DNA from: DATEPR01 sp963780635
GTDB lineage: Bacteria > Actinomycetota > Actinomycetes > Mycobacteriales > Pseudonocardiaceae
Assembly: GCA_963780635.1 (NCBI GenBank)
Contig: CAWACW010000012.1
Location: 186,001-250,000 of the forward strand
DNA length: 64,000 nt
Reading direction: 5' to 3'
Part shown: one piece after another, positions 25,836 to 34,393 of the stretch
Position numbering within the stretch: the stretch's first letter is position 1
Layout of the letters: every line of letters starts with the position of its first letter
Position numbers and translations under genes: made by a program
Notes under the pieces: generated by a model
The model's input: the letters and a program-made list of their open reading frames with translations, nothing else
Databases searched by the model: none
What the model was told of the DNA's origin: nothing

Positions 25836-26405
25836 TGAACCCTACTTTCGTCGTGGTAATACGCACGATGGGATCAGCCAGGCATTGGTCCCGGGTGTGT
25901 ATACGATTAGGAAGTCAACTCTTTCGTGACCGAGCAACGCAATCCAACGAAAGTATTATCAGATCCCGACCAAAGTTGGCTCCCAAATAGCATCTGGCCT
26001 GGTAGAGCCCTGTGTCGATTAGACCGTTAGGACTAGTAACTACCTGACAGATTGCGCCGGTCAGCGGATTGTCGACACTCGACGCAGCTAATTTCATTAC
26101 CGCCCTGTCACGCGCCGGCCGTTTCGGGTCGACATTGTCACAGCCGAGTGAAAATACGCTTTCCGACCGTATCGCCGTTTCGCGAGCGCGTTCGGCCCAC
26201 CCCGGCGACCCGGCACGTGCCACGGGATGTCCGCGTGGCCCCAGCCACCCGAACCGCGTTCGGTACCGAGTCGCGCGCGAACACTCTTCGGCATCTGACC
26301 AAGCAGCCTGGCCGACTCGATCAGGACCGCTCGAACCTGGGGACACCGTGCGACGATGGGGTCGTCCACCCGGACGAATGCACGTCGACCAACAAGGAGG
26401 TTGGC
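25836..26405. other. Long divergent intergenic region
   Basis: No supported gene occupies these 570 bases; open frames on both strands lack family features and ribosome binding sites. Base composition around 25840-26100 is visibly less GC-rich than the neighbouring genes, as expected for promoters of the divergent subtilase and dehydrogenase transcripts. I could not assign specific -10/-35 boxes with confidence. Confidence 0.5.
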
Positions 26406-26465
26406 ATGAGTGCACCCGAATGCCGCTCGGTGCGTTTGTCCTTGCCGCCGAGGAGGCGCGGATGA
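26406..26465 (+). CDS. Possible 19-codon leader peptide coupled to the alcohol dehydrogenase
   Basis: ATG 26406 lies five bases after a perfect AAGGAGG. The frame encodes MSAPECRSVRLSLPPRRRG, and its TGA (26463-26465) overlaps the ATG of the dehydrogenase (ATGA). The peptide is basic (Arg-rich at the end) and has no recognised family. The dehydrogenase has its own GAGGAGG inside this frame, so the leader is not strictly required for its initiation. The arrangement suggests translational coupling or attenuation; the peptide itself is unproven. Confidence 0.45.
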   Translation: MSAPECRSVRLSLPPRRRG

Positions 26466-27577
26466 AAACCAAGGCAGCGGTACTGCGCGGAGCGGGTCAG
26501 CCGTTCGAGATCATGGAACTGGATCTCGACGGGCCAGGTCCTGGTGAAGTTCTGATCAAGTACACGGCGGCGGGCTTATGCCACTCCGACCTGCATCTGA
26601 TCGACAACGACCTGATACCGAGGTTTCCCATTGTTGGCGGCCACGAGGGCGCCGGCATCATCGAGGAGATCGGTCCTGGCGTCACGAAGGTCAAGCCGGG
26701 TGACCACGTCGTGTGCAGTTTCATCCCGAGCTGCGGGACCTGCCGGTACTGCTCAACCGGGCGGCAGAACCTGTGCGACATGGGCGCCTCGATCCTCGAG
26801 GGCGCCATGCCGGACGGCACGTTCCGCTTTCACCACGACGGTGAGGACATCGGCGGGATGTGCATTCTCGGCACGTTCGCCGAGCGGGCGACCATCTCGC
26901 AGCACTCCGTGGTGAAGGTGCACGACTGGCTGCCGCTGGAGACCGCGGTGCTGGTCGGCTGTGGTGTGCCGACCGGGTGGGGTGCGGCCAACTACGCGGG
27001 CGCTGTCCGCGCAGGTGACACCACGGTCGTCTACGGCATCGGGGGCATCGGCATCAACGCGGTGCAGGGTGCCTCGCACGCGGGCGCCAAGTACGTGGTG
27101 GCGGTCGACCCGGTGGCGCTCAAGCGGGAGACGGCGCTCAAGCTCGGCGCTACGCACGCCTTCGCCACCGCGGAGGAGGCTGCCGAGAAGGTCAACGAAC
27201 TGACCTGGGGCCAGCTGGCCGACCAGGCGCTGATCACCGTCGGCACGGTGGACGAGCCGGTCGTGTCGGCCGCGTTCAACGTGATCGGCAAGGGTGGCAC
27301 GGTCGTCATCGTCGGCCTGGCCAACCCGGAGAAGCTGACCGTGCACCTGTCCGGCGCGATCATGACGCTGTTCGAGAAGACGGTCAAAGGCACGCTGTTC
27401 GGTTCGGCCAACCCGCAGTACGACATCCCGAAGATGCTCGGCCTGTATGAGGCCGGCCAGCTCAAGCTGGACGAGCTGGTCACCCGGCGGTACACGTTGG
27501 ACCAGGTGAACGACGGGTACCAGGACCTGCGGGACGGTAAGAACATCCGCGGTGTGATCGAGTACCCGGCGGGCTGA
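26462..27577 (+). CDS. NDMA-dependent alcohol dehydrogenase (zinc MDR family)
   Basis: ATG 26462 begins a 371-residue zinc-dependent medium-chain dehydrogenase. Catalytic-zinc ligands are in CHSDLH and GGHEGAG. A structural zinc site with four Cys is visible in SCGTCRYCSTGRQNLC, and the cofactor motif is GIGGIGINAV. Length and segments such as GASILEGAMPDGTFRF match the actinobacterial NDMA-dependent group, whose tightly bound NAD(H) is thought to be recycled through mycofactocin. No mycofactocin genes are in the window. It oxidises alcohols to aldehydes in the cytosol. A strong hairpin follows at 27582-27614; the next gene is a metallo-beta-lactamase-fold protein, a common neighbour of this enzyme. 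Confidence 0.92.
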   Translation: MKTKAAVLRGAGQPFEIMELDLDGPGPGEVLIKYTAAGLCHSDLHLIDNDLIPRFPIVGGHEGAGIIEEIGPGVTKVKPGDHVVCSFIPSCGTCRYCSTGRQNLCDMGASILEGAMPDGTFRFHHDGEDIGGMCILGTFAERATISQHSVVKVHDWLPLETAVLVGCGVPTGWGAANYAGAVRAGDTTVVYGIGGIGINAVQGASHAGAKYVVAVDPVALKRETALKLGATHAFATAEEAAEKVNELTWGQLADQALITVGTVDEPVVSAAFNVIGKGGTVVIVGLANPEKLTVHLSGAIMTLFEKTVKGTLFGSANPQYDIPKMLGLYEAGQLKLDELVTRRYTLDQVNDGYQDLRDGKNIRGVIEYPAG

Positions 27578-27581
27578 CCGC

Positions 27582-27614
27582 GCGAGGGAGGGACCCGGCC
27601 GGTCCCTCCCTCGC
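27582..27614 (+). terminator. Perfect hairpin after the alcohol dehydrogenase gene
   Basis: GCGAGGGAGGGACC (27582-27595) pairs with GGTCCCTCCCTCGC (27601-27614) across a 5-base loop. It begins a few bases past the stop, so it may end or attenuate transcription before the downstream gene. Confidence 0.75.
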
Positions 27615-27661
27615 CGCGTGTCACGAGCGTCCTTGCGTGTCGATGGGAAAGGGGTTGCGCT

Positions 27662-28477
27662 ATGTCCGCCTGGCTCTGCCGCACGTGTGCCGTGCAGTAC
27701 CCGGACACCGTTGCACCGCCCGAGGTGTGTCCGATCTGCTCGGACGAGCGTCAGTACGTCGGGTGGGACGGGCAACGCTGGACCACGATGGCCGAGTTGG
27801 CGATCGACCATCAGGTCGTGCTCCGCGAGGAGGAGCCCGACCTGGTCGGCATCGGTGTCGAGCCACAGGTCGGGATCGGGCAGCGAGCACTGCTGGTGCG
27901 GACACCGCGGGGCAACGTGCTGTGGGACTGCGTGCCGCTGCTGGACGACGCGGCCCGCGACCGGATCACCGAGCTGGGCGGCATCGCCGCGATCTGTATG
28001 TCCCATCCGCACTTCTACGCCGCGCACGTCGAGTTCGCGGACGCCTTCGACGCCCGGATCCTGATCCCCCGCGCCGACGAGCAATGGATCCAGCGACCCT
28101 CGCCGCGCATCGAGCTGTTCGACGACGAGGCGCAACCGGTGCCCGGCGTGACGCTCGCCCGCATCGGCGGCCATTTCGACGGTGCCGCCGTGCTGCACTG
28201 GCCGGCCGGCTCGACCGGGCGTGGCGCGTTGCTCACCGGCGACACGATCACCGTCGTGCCCGACCGCGACTGGGTGAGCTTCATGTGGAGCTACCCGAAC
28301 CTGATCCCGCTGGACGAGGCCACCGTGCTCGACATCGCCCGGCGCGTGGAGCGGTTCGCGTTCGACCGCGTGTACGGCGGCTGGTGGGGCAGGGTCGTCG
28401 TCGAGGACGGTTCAGGCGCGATCCGCCGCTCCGCCGACCGCTACGTCGCCCGCATGCGCGGCGAGCGCCCGAGTTGA
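27662..28477 (+). CDS. MBL-fold metallo-hydrolase with N-terminal Cys4 zinc ribbon
   Basis: ATG 27662 starts a 271-residue protein. Two CxxC pairs (CRTC and CPIC) in the first 28 residues form a rubredoxin-like zinc knuckle. The metallo-beta-lactamase domain follows, with a metal site in MSHPHFYAAH, a further His in GGHFDG and an Asp in LTGDTI. The HPHFYAAH set is a variant of HxHxDH. Members of this branch are often encoded next to NDMA-type dehydrogenases; the substrate is not known. The gap to the dehydrogenase holds a hairpin, so co-expression may be partial. Confidence 0.85.
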   Translation: MSAWLCRTCAVQYPDTVAPPEVCPICSDERQYVGWDGQRWTTMAELAIDHQVVLREEEPDLVGIGVEPQVGIGQRALLVRTPRGNVLWDCVPLLDDAARDRITELGGIAAICMSHPHFYAAHVEFADAFDARILIPRADEQWIQRPSPRIELFDDEAQPVPGVTLARIGGHFDGAAVLHWPAGSTGRGALLTGDTITVVPDRDWVSFMWSYPNLIPLDEATVLDIARRVERFAFDRVYGGWWGRVVVEDGSGAIRRSADRYVARMRGERPS

Positions 28478-28513
28478 CCCGGTTCGGCCGCACCACACGC
28501 GAAGGGGATCACA

Positions 28514-29464
28514 TTGGCTCGCAAGGTCATTCTGGACGTGGACACCGGTACCGACGATGCCGTGTCGATCATGTTCGCCGCGCTGCACCCCGAGCTCGAC
28601 CTGGTCGGCGTCACGACCGTGGCCGGGAACGTGCCGATCGAGCACACCACCGACAACACGCTGCGGGTACTGGACTGGGTCGGCCGGCCGGACGTGCCCG
28701 TGTACCAGGGGCTCGCGCGGCCGGTCGGGCGGCTCGGGCTGCCCTCGGCCAAGCACTTCGCCGACGACTCCGAGCAGGACCCGCACGGCACCACGCTGGA
28801 CGTGCCCGCGCCGCGCAGTGTCCGCCAGCGCACCGGCGCCGTCGAGTACCTGGTCGAGACCCTGCGGTCCACCACCGAGCCCCTCACGCTCGTGCCCAGC
28901 GGCCCGTTGAGCAACATCGCCACCATGCTGGCCGTCGATCCTTCGCTGGCCGATGCCGTCGACGAGATCGTGATCATGGGCGGTGGCCATGCGGTCTCGA
29001 ACGTCACGCCGTCGGCCGAGTTCAACGTGTGGGCCGATCCCGAGGCCGCGAACGTCGTGCTGACCGCCGGATTCCCGCGCCTCACGCTGATCACGCTCGA
29101 CGCGACGCACCAGGCGTTGATCACCAAGGACGCCTGCACCGCGCTGGACAACCTGGGCACCCCTGCCGGTGTCGCCGCCGCCCGGTTCATCGGCCGCCGG
29201 ATCGACGCCTATGCGGGCGTCACCGGCCACGACTCGGCGCCCGTGCACGACGTGGTGTGCACCGCGTACCTCGTGCGGCCGGACGTGATCGCGACCCGCC
29301 ACCTGCACGTCGAGGTCGAGACCGACGGTCCGCTGACCGTCGGCCGGACCGTGATCGACACCAGAGCCGACAGCCGGGCGAGACCGACCGCGCACGTCGC
29401 GTTCACCGCGGACCCGACACTGCTCACGGCCCTGCTCACCGAGGTGTTCGCCCGCACCGCGTGA
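28514..29464 (+). CDS. Inosine-uridine-preferring nucleoside hydrolase family protein
   Basis: The start is TTG 28514, after GAAGGGGA. The 316-residue protein carries the family signature DVDTGTDDA near residue 8, with Ca2+-binding Asp residues, plus IVIMGGGH, SAEFNVWADPEAA and a C-terminal PVHDVV with the catalytic His and last Asp ligand. It cleaves N-glycosidic bonds of nucleosides to base and sugar, in the cytosol, for salvage. It lies 36 bases after the metallo-hydrolase gene and 38 before the TetR gene, suggesting an operon. Confidence 0.92.
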   Translation: MARKVILDVDTGTDDAVSIMFAALHPELDLVGVTTVAGNVPIEHTTDNTLRVLDWVGRPDVPVYQGLARPVGRLGLPSAKHFADDSEQDPHGTTLDVPAPRSVRQRTGAVEYLVETLRSTTEPLTLVPSGPLSNIATMLAVDPSLADAVDEIVIMGGGHAVSNVTPSAEFNVWADPEAANVVLTAGFPRLTLITLDATHQALITKDACTALDNLGTPAGVAAARFIGRRIDAYAGVTGHDSAPVHDVVCTAYLVRPDVIATRHLHVEVETDGPLTVGRTVIDTRADSRARPTAHVAFTADPTLLTALLTEVFARTA

Positions 29465-29474
29465 GGTTCATGGC

Positions 29475-29502
29475 GTAGACGCGGGCCGTGTACGTTGTAG
29501 AC
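29475..29502 (+). promoter_or_regulatory. Operator-like inverted repeat at the TetR start codon
   Basis: GTGTAC-GTT-GTAGAC (29488-29502) is a near-perfect inverted repeat that touches the ATG at 29503, and another GTAGAC lies at 29475-29480. TetR proteins often bind such sites over their own promoter. A leaderless transcript starting at the ATG is possible. Confidence 0.35.
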
Positions 29503-30027
29503 ATGACCTCGCCGACCGCGGCCCGGATCGCCGAGGCGGCCCGGCGGATCCTCGTCACCGAGGGCTCGGCCGCGGTCACCATGCGGCGCGTCGCCGGGGA
29601 CGTCGGCGTGACACCGATGGCGATCTACCGGCACTACGCCAACCGCGAGGAACTGCTGCGCACCATCGCGGACACCACCTTCGACGAGCTGGCCGCCGCG
29701 TGGCGGGCCCGCTCCCCCACCGGCGACCCGCGGGCCCGGCTGGCGGCCACGGTCGACGGGCACCTGGACCTCGCGCTGGGCCAGCCGAACCTGTACTTCT
29801 TCCTGTTCACCGAGCTACGCCAGCAGCCGGACCGGTCACCGACGTTCACGGCGCTGACCGGTCTGGTCGCCGCGGAGTACGGCGAACGCCTAGCACTGAT
29901 GGTGGCAGCCGAGTTGCACGGGCTGATCCAGCTGCACCACAGTGGCCGGATCGGCATGGCGGAACCGGACTTCCGGGCGTTCTGTCACGAGGCCGTCGGG
30001 CGAATCCTCGGCGGCCCACCGGTGTGA
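29503..30027 (+). CDS. TetR family transcriptional regulator
   Basis: ATG 29503 begins a 174-residue protein; a GTG at 29488 lies in the palindrome and was not chosen. The N-terminal helix-turn-helix reads TMRRVAGDVGVTPMAIYRHY, and the C-terminal ligand domain is helical with a WHG-like pattern (HGLIQLHHSGRIG). It follows the nucleoside hydrolase in the same direction and may control that group; the effector is unknown. Confidence 0.9.
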   Translation: MTSPTAARIAEAARRILVTEGSAAVTMRRVAGDVGVTPMAIYRHYANREELLRTIADTTFDELAAAWRARSPTGDPRARLAATVDGHLDLALGQPNLYFFLFTELRQQPDRSPTFTALTGLVAAEYGERLALMVAAELHGLIQLHHSGRIGMAEPDFRAFCHEAVGRILGGPPV

Positions 30028-30037
30028 CCCTCGCGAA

Positions 30038-30751
30038 TCACGCCGCAGGCGTGAAGCTGGTGCTGCACCCCTTCGACGCGCCGTGGGACGAGACAGTGAC
30101 GGCTACGGCGACCCTGTAGGCATACGTCGCAGTGCTGATGTCGAACGGGACGTCGACCGTGCTACCGCTCGCAGCCACTTTGTGCGTGGTGTCCTTCGAC
30201 TTGTAGTGAGCCGTCACGGTGACGCTCGCGCCGGCAGTGGTGTGCACGACGATCTCGATGGTCTCGTTGTGGTGCGGATGCGGGTCGTCCACGGACGCCG
30301 AGCAGGACAGTGCGACGACGGGCGCGGCGGCTTTCGTGGTGTGCACGGTGTGCGTGGGCGGCACGGTGTGGGTCGTCGTCACCACGTGGTGGGTCGTCGT
30401 GGTCGTCGGCGCCGTGGTCGTCGGCCGCACGGTCGTCGTCGTGGTGGTCGTCGTAGTCGTGGTGGTCGTCGGCGGCACTGTGGTGGTCGGTAGCACGATC
30501 GTGGTCGGGGTCGGGGCAGCGCTGGACGTGCTGACGGACAGTGATCCCGATGCGGCTGTCGTGGTGGCAGCCGGTGGCGCGGCCGGTTCGGCCAGGATGC
30601 TGCCGATGATCAGCAGTACGAAGCCACCCGCCAGCACACCACCGCCTGCCTTCCGCGTGGTGAGCCGTGCCCACTGGAGGCGGCCACGAGACAGAGCGAT
30701 GATGCCGATGACGATCACGGCGAGGCCGAGCAATATCAACAAAGTGGACAC
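30038..30751 (-). CDS. Membrane-anchored protein with Thr-rich linker
   Basis: This 237-residue protein starts at GTG 30751, after GGAAAGG. Two hydrophobic helices (LLILLGLAVIVIGIIAL and GVLAGGFVLLIIGSIL) lead to a Pro/Thr-rich stretch of about 90 residues containing an uninterrupted poly-Thr run. An exported domain of about 90 residues follows, with two Cys (ALSCSA and KGCST) and beta-strand patterns. The poly-Thr DNA is a simple repeat of ACC/ACG codons and may vary in length. The function is unknown; a wall-spanning surface protein is a reasonable reading. Confidence 0.75.
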   Translation of the reverse strand: MSTLLILLGLAVIVIGIIALSRGRLQWARLTTRKAGGGVLAGGFVLLIIGSILAEPAAPPAATTTAASGSLSVSTSSAAPTPTTIVLPTTTVPPTTTTTTTTTTTTTVRPTTTAPTTTTTHHVVTTTHTVPPTHTVHTTKAAAPVVALSCSASVDDPHPHHNETIEIVVHTTAGASVTVTAHYKSKDTTHKVAASGSTVDVPFDISTATYAYRVAVAVTVSSHGASKGCSTSFTPAA

Positions 30752-30998
30752 GCGACTGCCTTTCCAGGCAAGAAAGATCGAGCTTCACCACCTTGTCGTG
30801 TGAGCAGCTCTGTCGTTACGCCGGAAAGGCCTTGTGTGGCAACAAATGATGGACGATTCATGGACACGTGCGCCCTGGCACGACCAAATCGGACTCGTCG
30901 GCCAGGACGACGGCCTGAGCCAAGCGGACGCACCACCGCCGAGAAGAGACCGCGAAACTCGGTCGACCAAGACCGGACCCCCTGGGACAGTGCCGGAC

Positions 30999-31856
30999 AT
31001 GATCAGACCAGCCCACCCCACCGACACCACAGCACTGGTCGACCTCTACCGAGCCGAAGAACAGTCGCTGACAGGCCAACCAGCGACAACGGCAGCCGAC
31101 ATCAAAGACCTACTCAACGCACCAGGCCTGAACCTGGCAACGAACAGCGCGGTGATGATCGAAGAGGACCAGTTAGTCGGCCTGGTCCTGGCTCACCCGG
31201 CCCCACAACCCAACCAGTACAGAGTCCAACTCGCCGTCCACCCGACGAACGCCGAGCACATCGCGCGAGAACTACTGACTCTGGCCAACGGCTGGTTGCC
31301 AGAAACCACGACGACCTTGTTCCAGCTACCAGGCTCCCGGGCCCAGGCAGCGCTACGGGCAGACGGCTGGGAAGTGGTCCACAGCTTCACCCGCCTCATC
31401 GCGACCCTGACCGAGAACCCAAGGCCAAAAACAGACGTCAGGATCGGAACTGGGGACATGCGAACTGTCCACAAGGTGATCGAGGACGCGATGCAAGGCC
31501 ACTGGAACCACCAGCGCAGACACTTCGCCGACTTCCTGGCCGACCAGGAACGACGCGATGGCCACGACCCATCCCTGTGGCTCCTGGCCGAACGAGCAGG
31601 AGAACCGGCCGGCGCGATCGTCTGCCGGGCCCCAGCCGACAGAGCATGGGTCGGCTGGCTGGGCGTACTCCCGGCAGCCAGACGAAGCGGCGTTGGGGCC
31701 GCACTACTAGGAGACGCATTCGCGCAGCTTTACGAGCGCGGCCACCGAACGGTAGGCGTCGACGTGGACACCCACAACGAGACCGGCGCGGCCCGTGTCT
31801 ACGAGCGAGCCGGGATGCGCGCGCTGGGCACTGCCGACCAGTGGCGCAGACCATAG
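30999..31856 (+). CDS. Tandem GNAT-domain acetyltransferase
   Basis: ATG 30999 (MIRPAHPTDTTALVDLY) begins a 285-residue protein with two GNAT-like halves. The second has a clear acetyl-CoA motif (GVLPAARRSGVGAALL) and NETGAARVYERAGM. The first is less conserved and may be structural. Codon use differs from its neighbours: many codons end in A (GAA, ACA, CCA, GCA, CTA), so recent transfer or a different lineage is possible. The 247 bases before it (30752-30998) show no gene. The substrate is unknown. Confidence 0.85.
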   Translation: MIRPAHPTDTTALVDLYRAEEQSLTGQPATTAADIKDLLNAPGLNLATNSAVMIEEDQLVGLVLAHPAPQPNQYRVQLAVHPTNAEHIARELLTLANGWLPETTTTLFQLPGSRAQAALRADGWEVVHSFTRLIATLTENPRPKTDVRIGTGDMRTVHKVIEDAMQGHWNHQRRHFADFLADQERRDGHDPSLWLLAERAGEPAGAIVCRAPADRAWVGWLGVLPAARRSGVGAALLGDAFAQLYERGHRTVGVDVDTHNETGAARVYERAGMRALGTADQWRRP

Positions 31857-31875
31857 TGACACCCGCCCACCCAAG

Positions 31876-31940
31876 AGAGCAGTGCTCTTGACAGCGAGCG
31901 AGGAGGGTTGAACACTGTTCCTAACAGAGAGCAGTGCTCT
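31876..31940 (+). promoter_or_regulatory. Three palindromic operators overlapping a promoter
   Basis: AGAGCA-G-TGCTCT occurs twice (31876-31888 and 31928-31940), with GAACA-C-TGTTC (31910-31920) between them. TTGACA (31888-31893) with AACACT (31911-31916), 17 bases apart, forms the promoter, so two sites touch the core elements and the third sits just past the likely start. AGAGCA/TGCTCT half sites are typical of TetR-family operators. Confidence 0.6.
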
Positions 31941-31961
31941 CGACGGGTTGGGGAGGCAGAC

Positions 31962-32309
31962 ATGATCAGCACGATCTGGCGACTGGGGAACCTGGGCCTG
32001 GCGTTCGCGCTCGAACTGGCCGCGATCGCGGCCCTCGCCTACTGGGGCTTCCACACCGGCACGACAACACCCACCAAGGCGGCGCTGGGCATCGGCACCC
32101 CGGTGGTGGCGATCGTGCTCTGGGCGCTGTTCGCCGCACCGAAGGCGACGTTCTCGTCCCCGGTGCTCTACGCCGCCACCGTGGTGGTGGTGTTCGGTGG
32201 CGCGGCGCTCGGGTTGTGGAGCGCCGGCCACCAGGTGCTCGGCGTGCTGCTGGTGGTGCTGTTCGTGGCGAACCTGGCGATCATCAGGGGTATGGACCTG
32301 ACCGCCTGA
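31962..32309 (+). CDS. YrdB-like membrane protein (DUF2568)
   Basis: ATG 31962 follows GGGGAGG. The 115-residue protein has four membrane helices, the first two around LAFALELAAIAALAYWGF and VVAIVLWALFAAP. This matches the small DUF2568/YrdB family of unknown function. Three operator palindromes in front indicate tight repression, probably by a TetR protein encoded elsewhere. It is convergent with the S9 peptidase gene, with seven bases between the stops. Confidence 0.85.
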   Translation: MISTIWRLGNLGLAFALELAAIAALAYWGFHTGTTTPTKAALGIGTPVVAIVLWALFAAPKATFSSPVLYAATVVVVFGGAALGLWSAGHQVLGVLLVVLFVANLAIIRGMDLTA

Positions 32310-32316
32310 CGCACGG

Positions 32317-34350
32317 TCAGCCGAGCAGTTCCGGGCGCTGCCAGTCCTCGCCGAGGACGTGCTGGCCGAGGAACGCGAACACCGTCGAGTACCAGACCTT
32401 CGTGTGGTGCGGGGTGAGCACCCAGTGGTTCTCCTCCGGGAAGTAGAGGAACTTGTGCGGGCCGGAACCGTCCTCGGCCTTCGACCGGGACAGCAGGTCC
32501 CACCACAGGCGCAGGCCCTCGCCGATCGGCACCCGGTAGTCCTTGTCACCGTGGATGACCAGCATCGGTGTGGAGATGGCATCGGCGAAGCGGTGCGGCG
32601 AGTTGCGCTCCATCATCTCCGGGGTCATCTCGCGGTGCCAGAAGTAGGGGTGGTCGGTGGTGGGGCCGAACTGGTCCAGCGCCCACAACGATGCGTGTGT
32701 GACGATCGCGGCGAAGCGGTCCGTGTGGCCGGCCACCCAGTTGGCCATGTAACCGCCGAACGACCCGCCCATCGCGGCGACCCGGTTCTCGTCGATGTCG
32801 TCGCGGCGCAGCGCGACGTCGGTCATGGTCATCAGGTCGGTGTACGGCTCCTCGCCCCAGCGGCCCCAGCCGCGGCGGATGAAGTCGAGGCCGTAGCCGG
32901 TGGACAGGGCGGGATCCGGCAGCAGCACCGCGTAGCCCCGGGCGACGGCCAGCCACGGGTTCCACCGCCACGACCACGTGTTCCACGAGCTGAGCGGCCC
33001 GCCGTGGATCCACAGCAGCATCGGTGCGGGCTGGTCGGGACCCGCGCCGTGCGGCAGCACCAGCCACGCGCGCAGCGGCGTGCCGTCCTCGGCGGTCGTC
33101 GTCACCTCGGTCACCGTGCCGGGCAGCGTGACCGTGCGGCCGAGTGCCTCCGCGGGGCCGGGCAGCGCCGTCACGGTGCCGTCCATGCCGATCCGCACCG
33201 GGGCGTTCGGGCCGTCGATGGCGTTGCGCAGCGCGTAGACGGCCTGGCCGTCCGGCGAGATGACGGCCTCGGAGTAGGCAGCGTCGTCCTGGGTCAGCCG
33301 GGTGGGCTCGCCGGTCGTGGCGTCCACGAGGTACAACGGGTGGCGGCCGTGGTCGTCGGTGGCCACCACGATCGTGGTGCCATCCGGGGTCCAGCTCGGG
33401 CCGCCGGGCTGCAGGTCCCAGTCCGCGGTGAGCGCGCGAAGCTCTCCGCCGGAGACCGGTACCACGGCCAGCCAGACGTCGCCGCAGTTCTGCGCGGTGG
33501 ACCGCTCGCGGACCCGAAGCGCGACCAGAGTGCCGTCCGGAGACAGGCTGGGCGAGCCGTACTCGTGGTCAGGGTCGTCGGCCAGCGGCCGCCGCTCCCC
33601 CGTTGCCACGTCGATCGCGACGATCGTGGATCGCTCGGCACCGGCGGGCTCGGGCACGGCCCAGGTGGCGACGATCGTGGTGCCGTCGCCGTTCACGTCC
33701 CACGACGCCTCGTCCTGCAGCGCCCGGCCGGCGTGCCCGGTGAGGTCACGGGGGTCCAGCTTGCCGGCATCGATCGTGCCGGTGAGCAGCCGGGTCCGGG
33801 CCGGGCCGAGGTCGTGGTCCCAGAAGCGGACCGGGATCTCCTCGTGCAGGATCGCGTTGACGCCGGTGTCCTTGCGCTTCTTGCGCAGCTCCCGGTCGTC
33901 GTCGAGCGTGGCGGCCGACGGCAGCACTGGCGAACCGAACACGACAGCGCCCGACTCGCGGGCCACCACGACACCGCGCACACCACCGGGCAGTGCGGCG
34001 ACCACTTCCGCGTCGCCGCCGGTGGCCGGTTGCCGCCACAAGGCCGCGGCCTCGCTGTCCTCGCCGTCGCCCGCTGATCGTTTCGACACGAACAGCAGGT
34101 CGCCGTCGGGCGTGAACGCTGCGGGCGACTCGCCGTCCGCACTGCGGGTCAACTGCCGGGCCGGGCGTTCGCCCTCGGCGTCGACCTCCCAGATCGAGGT
34201 CGTGTAGCGGTTGCGGCGCTTGTCGGGCAGCGCGACGCCCACGACGATGCGGCGACCGTCCGGCGACAGCCGCAGCCCGCCGAGTTGGGGTAGACCGACA
34301 TAGCCGTCGAGGTCGGTGAACTGGCTGGTGGCGCTGTCATCCGTGGTCAC
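32317..34350 (-). CDS. S9 family (prolyl oligopeptidase/acylaminoacyl-peptidase-like) peptidase
   Basis: This 677-residue protein starts at GTG 34350. The N-terminal two thirds form a WD40-like/TolB-type beta-propeller (repeats such as LSPDGRRIV, FTPDGDLLF and WTPDGTTIV). The C-terminal alpha/beta-hydrolase domain has the nucleophile GGSFGGYM, an acid in HGDKDYRVP and the catalytic His in PEENHWVL. It cleaves short peptides, often removing blocked N-termini, in the cytosol; no signal peptide is present. A hairpin separates it from the YdeI-like gene upstream. Confidence 0.92.
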   Translation of the reverse strand: MTTDDSATSQFTDLDGYVGLPQLGGLRLSPDGRRIVVGVALPDKRRNRYTTSIWEVDAEGERPARQLTRSADGESPAAFTPDGDLLFVSKRSAGDGEDSEAAALWRQPATGGDAEVVAALPGGVRGVVVARESGAVVFGSPVLPSAATLDDDRELRKKRKDTGVNAILHEEIPVRFWDHDLGPARTRLLTGTIDAGKLDPRDLTGHAGRALQDEASWDVNGDGTTIVATWAVPEPAGAERSTIVAIDVATGERRPLADDPDHEYGSPSLSPDGTLVALRVRERSTAQNCGDVWLAVVPVSGGELRALTADWDLQPGGPSWTPDGTTIVVATDDHGRHPLYLVDATTGEPTRLTQDDAAYSEAVISPDGQAVYALRNAIDGPNAPVRIGMDGTVTALPGPAEALGRTVTLPGTVTEVTTTAEDGTPLRAWLVLPHGAGPDQPAPMLLWIHGGPLSSWNTWSWRWNPWLAVARGYAVLLPDPALSTGYGLDFIRRGWGRWGEEPYTDLMTMTDVALRRDDIDENRVAAMGGSFGGYMANWVAGHTDRFAAIVTHASLWALDQFGPTTDHPYFWHREMTPEMMERNSPHRFADAISTPMLVIHGDKDYRVPIGEGLRLWWDLLSRSKAEDGSGPHKFLYFPEENHWVLTPHHTKVWYSTVFAFLGQHVLGEDWQRPELLG

Positions 34351-34369
34351 GAGATATTCTTATCATTGC

Positions 34370-34393
34370 GAAGGACCTCGGAGCGAGGCCTTC
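34370..34393 (-). terminator. Hairpin at the end of the YdeI-like gene
   Basis: GAAGGACCTCG and CGAGGCCTTC pair across GAG with one bulged base, directly at the YdeI-like stop codon. It may end that transcript before the peptidase gene. No T-run. Confidence 0.4.

Noticed and set aside
30420..30485. GTC/GTG-rich simple repeat as a regulatory element
   Set aside because: It is the coding run for poly-Thr in the membrane-anchored protein on the minus strand.
32359..34077. A 572-codon plus-strand frame
   Set aside because: It lies wholly antisense to the S9 peptidase, whose propeller and catalytic motifs are clear.
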